Below, piece by piece: positions 16,405-24,594 of a stretch of DNA of 64,000 nucleotides. The translations under genes and the position numbers were made by a program. Under the pieces are notes generated by a model. The model saw only the letters and a list, made by a program, of their open reading frames with translations. It was not told the origin of the DNA and did not search any database. The first letter of the stretch is position 1. Every line of letters starts with the position of its first letter. The stretch comes from Brevundimonas subvibrioides (GTDB lineage Bacteria; Pseudomonadota; Alphaproteobacteria; Caulobacterales; Caulobacteraceae): NCBI RefSeq assembly GCF_027271155.1, contig NZ_CP114542.1, forward strand, positions 1,426,001 to 1,490,000, read 5' to 3'.

Positions 16405-17814
16405 TCAGCAGCTGTAGTACATGTCGAATTCGACCGGGTGGGGGTGCAGCGCCAGGCGCATGACCTCTTCCATCTTCAGCTCGATATAGCTGTCGATGAA
16501 GTCGTCATCCATGACGCCGCCCTTCTTGAGGAAGGCGCGGTCCTTGTCGAGGTTCTCGAGCGCTTCCTTCAGGCTGCCGCAGACCTCGGGGATGTTGCCG
16601 CGCTCTTCCGGCGGCAGGTCGTAGAGGTTCTTGTCGGCGGGGCCGCCCGGATCGATCTGGTTCTCGATGCCATCGAGGCCCGCCATCAGCAGGGCGACGA
16701 AGGTCAGATAGGGGTTGCCCATCGGATCGGGGAAGCGGGCCTCGATGCGCTTGCCCTTGGGCGAGGAGACGTGCGGGATCCGGATCGAGGCCGAGCGGTT
16801 GCGGGCCGAATAGGCCAGCTTCACCGGGGCTTCATAGCCGGGCACCAGACGCTTGTAGGAGTTGGTGGTCGAGTTGGCGAAGGCGTTGATCGCCTTGGCG
16901 TGCTTGATGATGCCGCCGATGTACCACAGACATTCCTGGCTCAGACCGGCGTATTTGTCGCCGGCGAACAGGGGCTTGCCGTCGCGCCAGATCGACTGGT
17001 GCACGTGCATGCCCGAGCCGTTGTCGGCGAACATGGGCTTGGCCATGAAGGTCGCCGACTTGCCGTAGGCCGCGGCCACGTTGTGGATCACGTATTTATA
17101 GAGCTGCAGGCGGTCGGCCATGGTCAGCAGGTCCGAGAACTTCAGACCCAGTTCGTGCTGGGCGGGGGCGACCTCGTGGTGGTGCTTCTCGGGCTGGAGG
17201 CCCAGGTCGCGCATGACGCCCAGCATCTCGCCGCGCAGGTCCTGGCCGCTATCGACCGGGTTGACGGGGAAATAGCCGCCCTTGGGCCCGGGGCGGTGGC
17301 CCATGTTGCCCTCGGTGTATTCCGCGCCCGTGTTGGCCGGCAGCTCGGTGGAGTCATAGCTGTAGCCGGTGTTGTGCGGCTGGGTCGTCCAGCGCACGTC
17401 GTCGAAGATGAAGAACTCGGCTTCCGGCCCGAAATAGACCGCGTCGCCCACGCCCGAGGACTGCACATAGGCCAGGGCCTTCTTGGCCATCGAGCGGCTG
17501 TCGCGGTTGTAGGGTTCGCCCGTGTCGGGGTTCATCACGTCGCAGAACAGGAACATGGTCGTCTGCTGGTAGAACGGGTCGATGTAGGCCGTGGTCAGGT
17601 CCGGCATCAGCAGCATGTCGCTCTCGTTGATCGCCTTCCAGCCGGCGATGGACGAGCCGTCGAACATGGTCCCTTCGGTCAGGAACTCCTCGTCGACCAG
17701 GTCGATGTCGAAGGTGACGTGCTGCAGCCGTCCCTTGGTGTCGGTGAAGCGGACGTCGACGTATTTCACGTCCTTGTCCTTGATCTCCTGCAGGATCTTG
17801 CTGGCGGCGCTCAT
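16405..17814 (-). CDS. glnA: Glutamine synthetase, type I
   Basis: 469 residues, exactly the length of E. coli GlnA. ATP-dependent amidation of glutamate to glutamine. Motifs are [20 protein letters not shown], the catalytic EAEFFIFDD, the ATP-binding [18 protein letters not shown] and the ammonia/glutamate region [22 protein letters not shown]. The adenylylation tyrosine lies in [10 protein letters not shown]. The start at 17814 gives the family N-terminus ([20 protein letters not shown]). glnB lies 59 bp upstream in the same direction, so glnB-glnA is an operon controlled by nitrogen status. Confidence 0.97.
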   Translation of the reverse strand: MSAASKILQEIKDKDVKYVDVRFTDTKGRLQHVTFDIDLVDEEFLTEGTMFDGSSIAGWKAINESDMLLMPDLTTAYIDPFYQQTTMFLFCDVMNPDTGEPYNRDSRSMAKKALAYVQSSGVGDAVYFGPEAEFFIFDDVRWTTQPHNTGYSYDSTELPANTGAEYTEGNMGHRPGPKGGYFPVNPVDSGQDLRGEMLGVMRDLGLQPEKHHHEVAPAQHELGLKFSDLLTMADRLQLYKYVIHNVAAAYGKSATFMAKPMFADNGSGMHVHQSIWRDGKPLFAGDKYAGLSQECLWYIGGIIKHAKAINAFANSTTNSYKRLVPGYEAPVKLAYSARNRSASIRIPHVSSPKGKRIEARFPDPMGNPYLTFVALLMAGLDGIENQIDPGGPADKNLYDLPPEERGNIPEVCGSLKEALENLDKDRAFLKKGGVMDDDFIDSYIELKMEEVMRLALHPHPVEFDMYYSC

Positions 17815-17873
17815 AGGTTCGATGTCCTTCTTTTCGTTTCTTCTGGGGAGGAAGCTTACTGGTCTTGTGCGGC

Positions 17874-19161
<1,288 letters not shown>

Positions 19162-19165
<4 letters not shown>

Positions 19166-19194
19166 CCCCGACCCTCTATGGAATCAAGGCCTGC
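19162..19194 (+). repeat. Left 33-bp direct repeat (duplicated start of the ArsC-like gene)
   Basis: These 33 bases are identical to 20090-20122, the first 11 codons of the downstream ArsC-like gene. They begin at the ATG overlapping the nnrD stop and end in TGC, after which the left copy hits a TAG stop immediately (19195). The left copy therefore encodes only an 11-residue stub. The two copies bound an 895-bp insertion. Confidence 0.93.
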
Positions 19195-20089
19195 TAGCCA
19201 TCCCTAGACGTTTAAGGCCGGCATCAGCGACCTCCCATATGATACATCGTGGTCCAAGATCTTCGTCTTACTGCCGCCTCACGACTGGTTAAGCAGAAGG
19301 GAAAAAATTCGGTCATATAGGGCACCGTACTGACGACCCCCTTAGCGGTTTCCATCTTTTGCACTTCATCGGTGAGGTGATCGATTAATCGGTAGATGGG
19401 CTGTATCGTCTCAATGAGGGTCCAAACGCAGTGGCCCCTTGTCGCATTGGCTATAGCCACCTGATAATTGGCATCGATTGTCAGTTCGATGCGACCTAGC
19501 GGGCCCCATTCCCAGCCGAGAAATCCACGATCTTCACAGAAGGTCCGCGCTCTCGCCATGAACTTTTCGAGACGCCAGTTCGGAAGAACACTCTCCGCAA
19601 GATTGAGATGAACCCTGAACCATCGGATCAGCGGATCGGCCTTGTCAGTCCGCTTCGAAAGCTGGTCGAAGTTGTAATATCGAGATGCCACGGCGAACTC
19701 GGACAGAGCATCTAACATGTCATAGTGGTCGGAATTCTCATCGAACCAGCCGTCGTTGATGCCCATGGATAGTCCGGCCGCGCGGGCAGCGGAATAAAGA
19801 TCGATTATCGAGTGGCCAAATGTGCGTAGTTGCTTGTCTGTGGGATTTGCGAGTTCGTGATTGGCCTTGTGCTCAAGGATGACGGCTATCTTGATCATCC
19901 GTTCCAGCCCAACAGAGAGGCTGAAAAGAGCACTGTAGACGGTCCCCTGCCTGTCGTAATCGATCGTCGCTAGGGCCTCGAAACCAGAGAGCAGCGATGA
20001 GCTTGCGAGGTGCCCCTCTTGAGCCAGCAGGCGATGTTCCGCAGAAGCCATCATCCGCAGAGATTATGCGGGTTTTGATGGACGATCCA
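19195..20089. mobile_element. 895-bp single-gene insertion between 33-bp direct repeats
   Basis: This block interrupts what must have been a coupled nnrD-ArsC pair. It carries one minus-strand gene filling nearly all of it, has clearly lower GC than both flanks, and is bounded by perfect 33-bp direct repeats that reconstitute the target. No transposase, integrase or terminal inverted repeat is visible. A duplication of this length is too long for a typical IS target duplication and looks more like an attachment-site core. Integration by an enzyme supplied in trans is the inference. Confidence 0.8.
19224..20054 (-). CDS. Cargo protein of the insertion, unknown function, possibly HEPN-like
   Basis: 276 residues, predicted mostly helical and soluble. 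Recognisable blocks are FSLSVGLERMIKI (about 44-56), KQLRTFGHSIIDLY (about 74-87), ASRYYNFDQL (about 123-132) and DPLIRWF (about 140-146). The GLER-x-x-K, GH-x-I-x-x-L and RYYN-x-D combination recalls uncharacterised proteins with a HEPN-like helical core that I associate with accessory and defence loci; this is pattern memory, not a search. RTFGH has R and H three residues apart, shorter than the usual HEPN R-x4-6-H. Lower GC than the neighbours indicates transfer. Starts at 20054 or 20051 are equally possible. Confidence 0.6.
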   Translation of the reverse strand: MMASAEHRLLAQEGHLASSSLLSGFEALATIDYDRQGTVYSALFSLSVGLERMIKIAVILEHKANHELANPTDKQLRTFGHSIIDLYSAARAAGLSMGINDGWFDENSDHYDMLDALSEFAVASRYYNFDQLSKRTDKADPLIRWFRVHLNLAESVLPNWRLEKFMARARTFCEDRGFLGWEWGPLGRIELTIDANYQVAIANATRGHCVWTLIETIQPIYRLIDHLTDEVQKMETAKGVVSTVPYMTEFFPFCLTSREAAVRRRSWTTMYHMGGR

Positions 20090-20090
20090 A
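20063..20090 (-). promoter_or_regulatory. Putative junction promoter of the inserted gene
   Basis: On the minus strand TTGGAT (20090-20085), a 16-bp spacer and CATAAT (20068-20063) form a plausible sigma-70 promoter. The CATAAT box ends 8 bp before the first ATG of the inserted gene, so transcription would start at or next to the start codon, giving a leaderless or nearly leaderless message. The first T of the -35 box comes from the repeat, so the box spans the junction. Confidence 0.45.
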
Positions 20091-20122
20091 TGACCCCGAC
20101 CCTCTATGGAATCAAGGCCTGC
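20090..20122 (+). repeat. Right 33-bp direct repeat
   Basis: Identical to 19162-19194. This copy is continuous with the intact ArsC-like gene, so the insertion re-created a complete reading frame at its right edge. Confidence 0.93.
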
Positions 20123-20443
20123 GACACGGTGAAGAAGGCCCGCGCCTGGCTGGACCAGCACGACCGGGCCTATGTGTTCCACGACTACAAGGCCGCCGGC
20201 ATCGACCGGGCGACGGTGGCCGGCTGGGTGGCCGAACATGGGTGGGAGACGGTGCTGAACCGTAACGGCACCACCTTCCGCTCCCTGCCGGATGAGGCGA
20301 AGGCCGGGCTGGACGCCGACAAGGCCATCGCCCTGATGCTGGCCCAGCCGTCGATGATCAAGCGGCCGGTGCTGGATACGGGTGACCGCACGGTGGTGGG
20401 GTTCAGGCCGGAAATGTATGCGGCGGCGTTTAGGGTGGAATAA
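20090..20443 (+). CDS. ArsC/Spx-family thioredoxin-fold protein (YffB-like)
   Basis: 117 residues. TLYGIKACDTVKKARAWLDQ carries the single N-terminal Cys typical of ArsC-related YffB/Spx proteins. IKRPVLDTGDRTVVGFRPEMY is the conserved C-terminal glutathione-site region. It probably acts as a glutathione-dependent thiol reductase of unknown substrate rather than as a true arsenate reductase. Because of the insertion it lost its coupling to nnrD. In-frame ATGs at 20066 and 20078, inside the insertion, could now be used instead of 20090. The native start is kept here because it matches the duplicated copy. Confidence 0.88.
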   Translation: MTPTLYGIKACDTVKKARAWLDQHDRAYVFHDYKAAGIDRATVAGWVAEHGWETVLNRNGTTFRSLPDEAKAGLDADKAIALMLAQPSMIKRPVLDTGDRTVVGFRPEMYAAAFRVE

Positions 20444-20452
20444 AATCTAGTA

Positions 20453-20483
20453 AAATCAGATATATGCCTTCGATATCTGATTT
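20453..20483. terminator. Hairpin after the ArsC-like gene
   Basis: A perfect 11-bp stem, AAATCAGATAT (20453-20463) paired with ATATCTGATTT (20473-20483), begins 9 bp after the stop codon. It is AT-rich, unlike other hairpins here, and ends in TTT, so it may terminate transcription. Confidence 0.5.
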
Positions 20484-20495
20484 GTGGACAGCGGT

Positions 20496-20553
20496 TCAGG
20501 CCAACCCCGATTTGCACTCCGGAAAACCGAGTCCAGAGAGTGCAAGGCGCTGA
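20496..20553 (-). repeat. Copy B of the GTGCAA-containing dispersed repeat
   Basis: Read on the minus strand, this segment has TTGCAC, a CGGTTTT core, GAGTGCAA and TCGGGG in the same order as bases about 387-437. TTGCAC (20512-20517) and GTGCAA (20540-20545) form inverted half-sites. A further 9-bp hairpin, GTTGGACTC-AGG-GAGTCCAAC, follows at 20579-20599. Confidence 0.5.
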
Positions 20554-20616
20554 TTTTACAGACCTTAAACTGCACTCCGTTGGACTCAGGGAGTCCAACG
20601 AGCTCAATAGGCCGTT

Positions 20617-20799
20617 CCTTCTCCCCTTGCGGGAGAAGGTGCCCCGGAGGGGCGGATGAGGGGTGACTCCCGATATCGCCGGTGAACGCCACCCGGGCCC
20701 ACACCCGATGCTCCGGAGTCACCCCTCATCCGTCAGCCTTCGGCTGCCACCCGTCGTCGGATCGCATGCGATCCTTCCTCCACCCCCAAGGCGAGAAGG
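20617..20799. repeat. 183-bp MITE-like palindromic element
   Basis: The outer arms CCTTCTCCCCTTG (20617-20629) and CAAGGCGAGAAGG (20787-20799) are inverted with one mismatch. Inside lies a perfect 17-bp inverted pair, GGATGAGGGGTGACTCC (20654-20670) and GGAGTCACCCCTCATCC (20715-20731). It carries no coding sequence and resembles short intergenic repeats seen many times in Caulobacteraceae genomes. Together with the preceding repeat it fills the 363-bp gap between the ArsC-like gene and the next gene. Confidence 0.6.
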
Positions 20800-20806
20800 A
20801 AGCTTT

Positions 20807-21046
20807 CTAGCCCTCCACATCCGTCTCGGGGCGGTCGTGGCCGTCGGCGCGTTCGGTGATCCAGGCGCCAGTGCTGTCGGCGTATTCGATCATCGCCGTC
20901 TGGTCCGCGACGCGCTGTTCGCGCGAGGCGCGCACGGCGGCGGCCTTTGCGGCGTCGTGGTCGGGGAAGGTCTCGGACCAGGTATCGCCGACCCTGTAGG
21001 CCCAGCCGCCGTCATGCTCGGCGATGCGATAGGTGACGTGGGTCAT
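20807..21046 (-). CDS. Small DUF2188-like protein
   Basis: 79 residues. THVTYRIAEHDGGWAYRVGDTWSETFPDHDAAKAAAVRASREQR fits the DUF2188 pattern: a beta strand, a W-x-V or W-x-Y strand, then T/S-x-x-F-x-x-x-x-x-A and a helix. Function is unknown; the fold resembles small double-stranded-RNA-binding-like domains. GGAG lies 6 bp before the chosen ATG. The longer open frame upstream adds no similarity. Confidence 0.65.
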   Translation of the reverse strand: MTHVTYRIAEHDGGWAYRVGDTWSETFPDHDAAKAAAVRASREQRVADQTAMIEYADSTGAWITERADGHDRPETDVEG

Positions 21047-21175
21047 GGGAGGCTCCGTTGCAGGTTTGATAGCTTCACTCGCATTTTCCTCAAGGTCGTG
21101 CATCCATTTCGCGGTTCGGCTGCGACCACTCATCGAAAGCGCGGGCGATGGGCCGGCGTGTATGGGGTGAATACG

Positions 21176-21583
21176 ATGGAAGACCTGTTCCGTTCCTACT
21201 GGTGGCTGCTGTTTCCGTTCGCCGGGTTCCTGATTGCCGCATGGGGCAATTTCTTGCGTTACCGCAGACAGAAGGCTGTGCTCGATTTGATCCGTAGCTA
21301 TGTCGAAAATGGTCGGGAACCCCCGGCCTCATTGGTTTCTCAAATCGAGCTTGTCGGCGATGACGCCTCCATGACGACCGGCCTGCGGCGAGGCCAGACA
21401 CCCGCCAACTATTGGTCGCTCGTCGGCCTTTTCTCCATGATGGCGGCGGGCTTCAGCCTGGCCAGTTTTCTTGGTGTTGACGGAGGGAGTGGGGCCTTCC
21501 TGATCGTGGCATTGACGATGGCTGCGGTGGCTGTTTGGGCCTTGATCTGCGCCGTGATGAAGAAGCGGGATGGTGGCGTCTAG
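21176..21583 (+). CDS. Small membrane protein, first gene of ECF cassette 1
   Basis: 135 residues. N-terminal helix (LFRSYWWLLFPFAGFLIAAWG), then a cytosolic segment RRQKAVLDLIRSYVENGREPPASLVSQIE, then two membrane helices. The middle segment has the same build as in the gene at 23076 (a basic cluster, an amphipathic helix, E-x-G-x-x-x-P-P). DUF6249-type proteins have this design. The sigma factor gene follows after 26 bp, suggesting a regulatory or sensory role for that sigma factor. Function is inferred from context only. Confidence 0.65.
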   Translation: MEDLFRSYWWLLFPFAGFLIAAWGNFLRYRRQKAVLDLIRSYVENGREPPASLVSQIELVGDDASMTTGLRRGQTPANYWSLVGLFSMMAAGFSLASFLGVDGGSGAFLIVALTMAAVAVWALICAVMKKRDGGV

Positions 21584-21609
21584 CTGGACCGGGCAGGAGG
21601 AGCCGTTGG

Positions 21610-22149
21610 GTGAACACACCGACAGACGCCGGGCTGGTGCGGGCCGCCCGCGCGGGCTCGGACGCCGCCTTCGCGCGGCTGGTGGAGCGGCATCAGGCCC
21701 CGGTGCGGGCCTTTCTGCGCCGGATTCTGGGCGGCCGTTTCGACATGGCCGACGACCTGGCGCAGGAGGTGTTCGTGGCGGCCTGGGGTTCGCTCGGGCG
21801 ACTGAAGGATCCGGCCGGGGTGCGGTCCTGGCTGTTCGGCATCGCCTGGCGACGGGCGCAGGACCGGATGCGGTCGGGTCTGAGAGGCCAGGCGCGGGAC
21901 CGGGCCTGGCTGGACGAAACGCAGACGGCGGCCGGGATTTCGCCCGAGGACCGGCTGGCCCTGGCCGACGCCATGGCGAGCCTGCCCGCCGACCAGAGGG
22001 CCTGCGTCGCCCTGTGCCTGGCCGACGGATGGTCGCATGGCGAGGCCGCGGAGGCGCTGGGGCTTCCACTGGGCACAGTGAAATCCCATGTCACCCGGGG
22101 TCGGGCGCGGCTGCTGGCCGTGCTGACGGGAGGATCGGATGACGCCTGA
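21610..22149 (+). CDS. ECF-type RNA polymerase sigma factor (cassette 1)
   Basis: 179 residues. Sigma region 2 is FARLVERHQAPVRAFLRRILGGRFDMADDLAQEVFVAAW. Region 4 is LPADQRACVALCLADGWSHGEAAEALGLPLGTVKSHVTRGRARL, with the helix-turn-helix near the C-terminus. The start is a GTG with GGAGGAG 10 bp upstream. The next gene begins inside this one (11-bp overlap), typical of sigma/anti-sigma pairs. The promoter targets are unknown. Confidence 0.88.
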   Translation: MNTPTDAGLVRAARAGSDAAFARLVERHQAPVRAFLRRILGGRFDMADDLAQEVFVAAWGSLGRLKDPAGVRSWLFGIAWRRAQDRMRSGLRGQARDRAWLDETQTAAGISPEDRLALADAMASLPADQRACVALCLADGWSHGEAAEALGLPLGTVKSHVTRGRARLLAVLTGGSDDA

Positions 22150-22450
22150 CGACACGAAGGAGCAGACCCTGGCCGCCTTCTTCGCCGAAGCGGCTCCCCC
22201 GGCGCGCGACCTGGGCTTTCAGGCCGTGGTGGCGGAGCGGGTCGCGCGTCGACGGGCGATCGCGACGGTGGTCGCCCTGATTCCCTGGACGATCGCCGCC
22301 ATCGCCCTCTGCTGGGCGCTGGGGCCGCTGCTGGCACCGTTCGTGCTGGCGTTCAGCCAGACCCTGGCACCGGCCGTCGCCATCCTGACCCTGACAGCGC
22401 TGGGCGTCGCGGTCTCCCTGATGGCCGGACGCAGGCTGGTGCCGGTCTGA
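22139..22450 (+). CDS. Small membrane protein, candidate anti-sigma factor (cassette 1)
   Basis: 103 residues. A charged N-terminus of about 40 residues is followed by two membrane helices (IATVVALIPWTIAAIALCWALG and LAPAVAILTLTALGVAVSLMAG). The 11-bp overlap with the sigma factor gene means coupled translation. No zinc-binding H-x3-C-x2-C anti-sigma motif is visible. It could hold the sigma factor at the membrane; this is an inference from operon position and topology. Confidence 0.6.
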   Translation: MTPDDTKEQTLAAFFAEAAPPARDLGFQAVVAERVARRRAIATVVALIPWTIAAIALCWALGPLLAPFVLAFSQTLAPAVAILTLTALGVAVSLMAGRRLVPV

Positions 22451-22454
22451 GGCG

Positions 22455-22937
22455 TCAGCCGGCGCGCAGATAGCCGAGGCACTCCACCTTCACCGTCCGA
22501 AGCGCGGGATCGGCCACCCCCTCGACGGCGGCGATGACGGTCGGGTCGTCGGTGGCCTCGCACGTCCGTTCGCTGGCCCCGCCGGAGGCGTTCAGGGCGG
22601 TCAGCACGCCCTCCGGATTGATCGGCAGGGCCCGGGACAGGGCGTCGGCCAGACCGTCGGCATAAACGCCGTCCACCTCGGGCCGCAGAAGGGGGGCGAC
22701 GGCGAGCCAGCCGGGATCGCCGGTCGCGATGCCGGCGAACACAGGGTCCAGTCCATTGGGTGCCGCCGGGCCGGTCAGGACGGCGACGGTATGGCTTGCG
22801 CCGTCGGCAGCGATCAGGTCGGCGAGGTGGGCGGCCGTCATCGGCGGCTCGGGGATGTCCTGGCCCTGTGTCGTGTCCACGGGCGGCGAACAGGCGGCGA
22901 GGGCGGCGATCAGGGCGGCGATAAACAGGCGGTGCAT
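22455..22937 (-). CDS. Putative lipoprotein of unknown function
   Basis: 160 residues. Lipoprotein signal MHRLFIAALIAALAACS with lipobox LAAC (Cys15). The mature part contains two further cysteines (ERTCEA and KVECLG) that may pair. It lies between the two ECF cassettes on the opposite strand and converges closely (4 bp) with the first. No family is recognised. Confidence 0.65.
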   Translation of the reverse strand: MHRLFIAALIAALAACSPPVDTTQGQDIPEPPMTAAHLADLIAADGASHTVAVLTGPAAPNGLDPVFAGIATGDPGWLAVAPLLRPEVDGVYADGLADALSRALPINPEGVLTALNASGGASERTCEATDDPTVIAAVEGVADPALRTVKVECLGYLRAG

Positions 22938-23075
22938 CGGTCGGGGTCTCCTCGCGCGCCACCTTACGAAGATTTCACGTCGATCCACGCATCCGTTGGC
23001 GCTCGCCACTGCCTCTTGTGATCAGAAGGCCCGGGCATCAGGCTCGCGTCGATCATTCAAAGAGGGGCTAAACCC

Positions 23076-23492
23076 ATGGAAGACTTCATCCCGATCTTCG
23101 CCATCTTCGCCGTCTTCGGCTCGATCACGGCCATCGCCTTTGGTCCCAGCTGGCTGAAGAGCCGCGAGCGCCGCGACATGCAGGCGACCGTCCGCGCCGC
23201 CATCGAAAAGGGCCAGCCCCTGCCGCCCGAGGTCATCGAGGCCCTGGGCAAGGAAGCCACCAAGAACCTGCCCAGCCGCACCCGCGACATCCGCCGGGGT
23301 ATCGTCTGGCTGGCGACCGGAATCGGCATCGCGGTCTTCAGCCTGATCAACGACCTGACGGGCAACAGCGATGGCTGGGGACCCCACGGTGGCCCCGACT
23401 TCGATGGAGATCTGCTGGGCATCGCCGCCATCCCGGTCACCGTGGGCCTGGCCTATCTGCTGCTGAGCTTCTTCAACAAGAACAAGGACTGA
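23076..23492 (+). CDS. Small membrane protein, first gene of ECF cassette 2 (DUF6249-like)
   Basis: 138 residues. N-terminal helix (FIPIFAIFAVFGSITAIAF), cytosolic RERRDMQATVRAAIEKGQPLPPEVIEALG, then two membrane helices (GIVWLATGIGIAVFSLI and GIAAIPVTVGLAYLLLSFF) and a lysine-rich tail. It has the same layout and the E-K-G-x-x-L-P-P-E type segment seen at 21176. The sigma gene follows after exactly 26 bp, as in cassette 1. Confidence 0.7.
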   Translation: MEDFIPIFAIFAVFGSITAIAFGPSWLKSRERRDMQATVRAAIEKGQPLPPEVIEALGKEATKNLPSRTRDIRRGIVWLATGIGIAVFSLINDLTGNSDGWGPHGGPDFDGDLLGIAAIPVTVGLAYLLLSFFNKNKD

Positions 23493-23518
23493 GCCCGGCC
23501 TGACAGGGGGAAACAGTC

Positions 23519-24097
23519 ATGGCCAAGTCCCTGATGGACCATCACGACGTGGAGCTCGCCGCCCTTGCGGCGGCGGGCGGGCGGCGCGAGTTCGGCGAAC
23601 TGGTCCGCCGCCACGGCTCGGCCGTGCGTTTTCTGCTCCGGCGGATGGGCGCGCAGGGGGCCGAGGCCGACGACGTGGCCCAAGACGCCTTTCTGCAGGC
23701 GTTCGAGAAATGCGCCGAGTTCCGGGGCGACGGCACCTTCGCCGCCTGGGTCAAGCGCATCGCCGCGCGGCTGTATCTGAAGCGCAAGGCGAAGGACGCC
23801 CGCTATGTCGCCGGGATCGAGCCGGACCAGGAGGAGGTCACGCCCTCTCCCGACCAGGCCGGTCTGGTCGATCTGGACGAGGCCCTGAAAACCCTGAGCG
23901 AGACGGAACGCCTGTGCGTCTCGCTGTGTCATGGCGCGGGGCTGTCTCATCCCGAGATCGCGACCGCCATGAATCTGCCGCTAGGAACGGTGAAATCTCA
24001 TGTCAAACGTGGTCTGGATAAACTCCGTGCCCGGCTTTCGCCAGAACTTGGCAAGGACGGTGCCGGACAGTCGGGGAGGACGACCCATGTCGGCTGA
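23519..24097 (+). CDS. ECF-type RNA polymerase sigma factor (cassette 2)
   Basis: 192 residues. Region 2: REFGELVRRHGSAVRFLLRRMGAQGAEADDVAQDAFLQAFEK. Region 4: LSETERLCVSLCHGAGLSHPEIATAMNLPLGTVKSHVKRGLDKLRARL. It is paralogous in layout to the factor at 21610; both end in P-L-G-T-V-K-S-H-V-x-R-G. The following membrane-protein gene overlaps by 11 bp, as in cassette 1. Confidence 0.9.
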   Translation: MAKSLMDHHDVELAALAAAGGRREFGELVRRHGSAVRFLLRRMGAQGAEADDVAQDAFLQAFEKCAEFRGDGTFAAWVKRIAARLYLKRKAKDARYVAGIEPDQEEVTPSPDQAGLVDLDEALKTLSETERLCVSLCHGAGLSHPEIATAMNLPLGTVKSHVKRGLDKLRARLSPELGKDGAGQSGRTTHVG

Positions 24098-24506
24098 CGA
24101 ATTCGATCCGATGATCGAGCGGCTGTTCGCCCGCACGCCCCAGATGGCCGACGCGCCCCTGTTCGCCGCTGATGTCGAGACGAAGCTGCACGCCTCGACC
24201 CGGGTGCGGACCCTGGCCCTGACCCTTGCGGGCGTGGTCGGAGGGATCATCGCAGTGCGGGAGTCGATGAACGTGAATCTGCACCTGGCGGGATCACAGG
24301 CCCCGGTGGCGGGTCGGGTGATCGGACAGGGGATCCAGTCCGCCAGTCTGGACGTGCAGGGGGCGGTGGCCTCCGGCCTGTCGCAGATGGGGCTGGCCGA
24401 CATGACGCTGGGGTCCATGGGCGGGATGCAGCTGTTCTGGATCGCCGCCGGCGCCCTGATCGCCCTGGCCGCCGCGGGGGTGATGAAGCTGTCGCAGGAG
24501 GTCTGA
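24087..24506 (+). CDS. Membrane protein, candidate anti-sigma factor (cassette 2)
   Basis: 139 residues. A short acidic N-terminus (SADEFDPMIERLFARTPQM) is followed by one helix (VRTLALTLAGVVGGIIAV), a periplasmic stretch and a second helix (LFWIAAGALIALAAAGVMKL). GGGGAGG precedes the ATG inside the sigma gene. Topology and the 11-bp overlap match cassette 1. No zinc anti-sigma motif is seen. Role inferred from context. Confidence 0.6.
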   Translation: MSADEFDPMIERLFARTPQMADAPLFAADVETKLHASTRVRTLALTLAGVVGGIIAVRESMNVNLHLAGSQAPVAGRVIGQGIQSASLDVQGAVASGLSQMGLADMTLGSMGGMQLFWIAAGALIALAAAGVMKLSQEV

Positions 24507-24594
24507 TCGCCCGATCTGCGCACCTCCCGGCCTTCGCCGGGGTGCATGGAGATGATAGAGAGACCCGCCGTCGCATCAGATCGAGTTCAAGCCG

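Noticed and set aside
19195..20089. Integron cassette interpretation
   Set aside because: No attC-like imperfect palindrome at the 3' end of the gene and no array of cassettes.
20663..21175. Upstream extension of the membrane protein gene at 21176
   Set aside because: The open frame runs through a palindromic repeat and opposite the DUF2188-like gene; the ATG at 21176 directly precedes the membrane helix.
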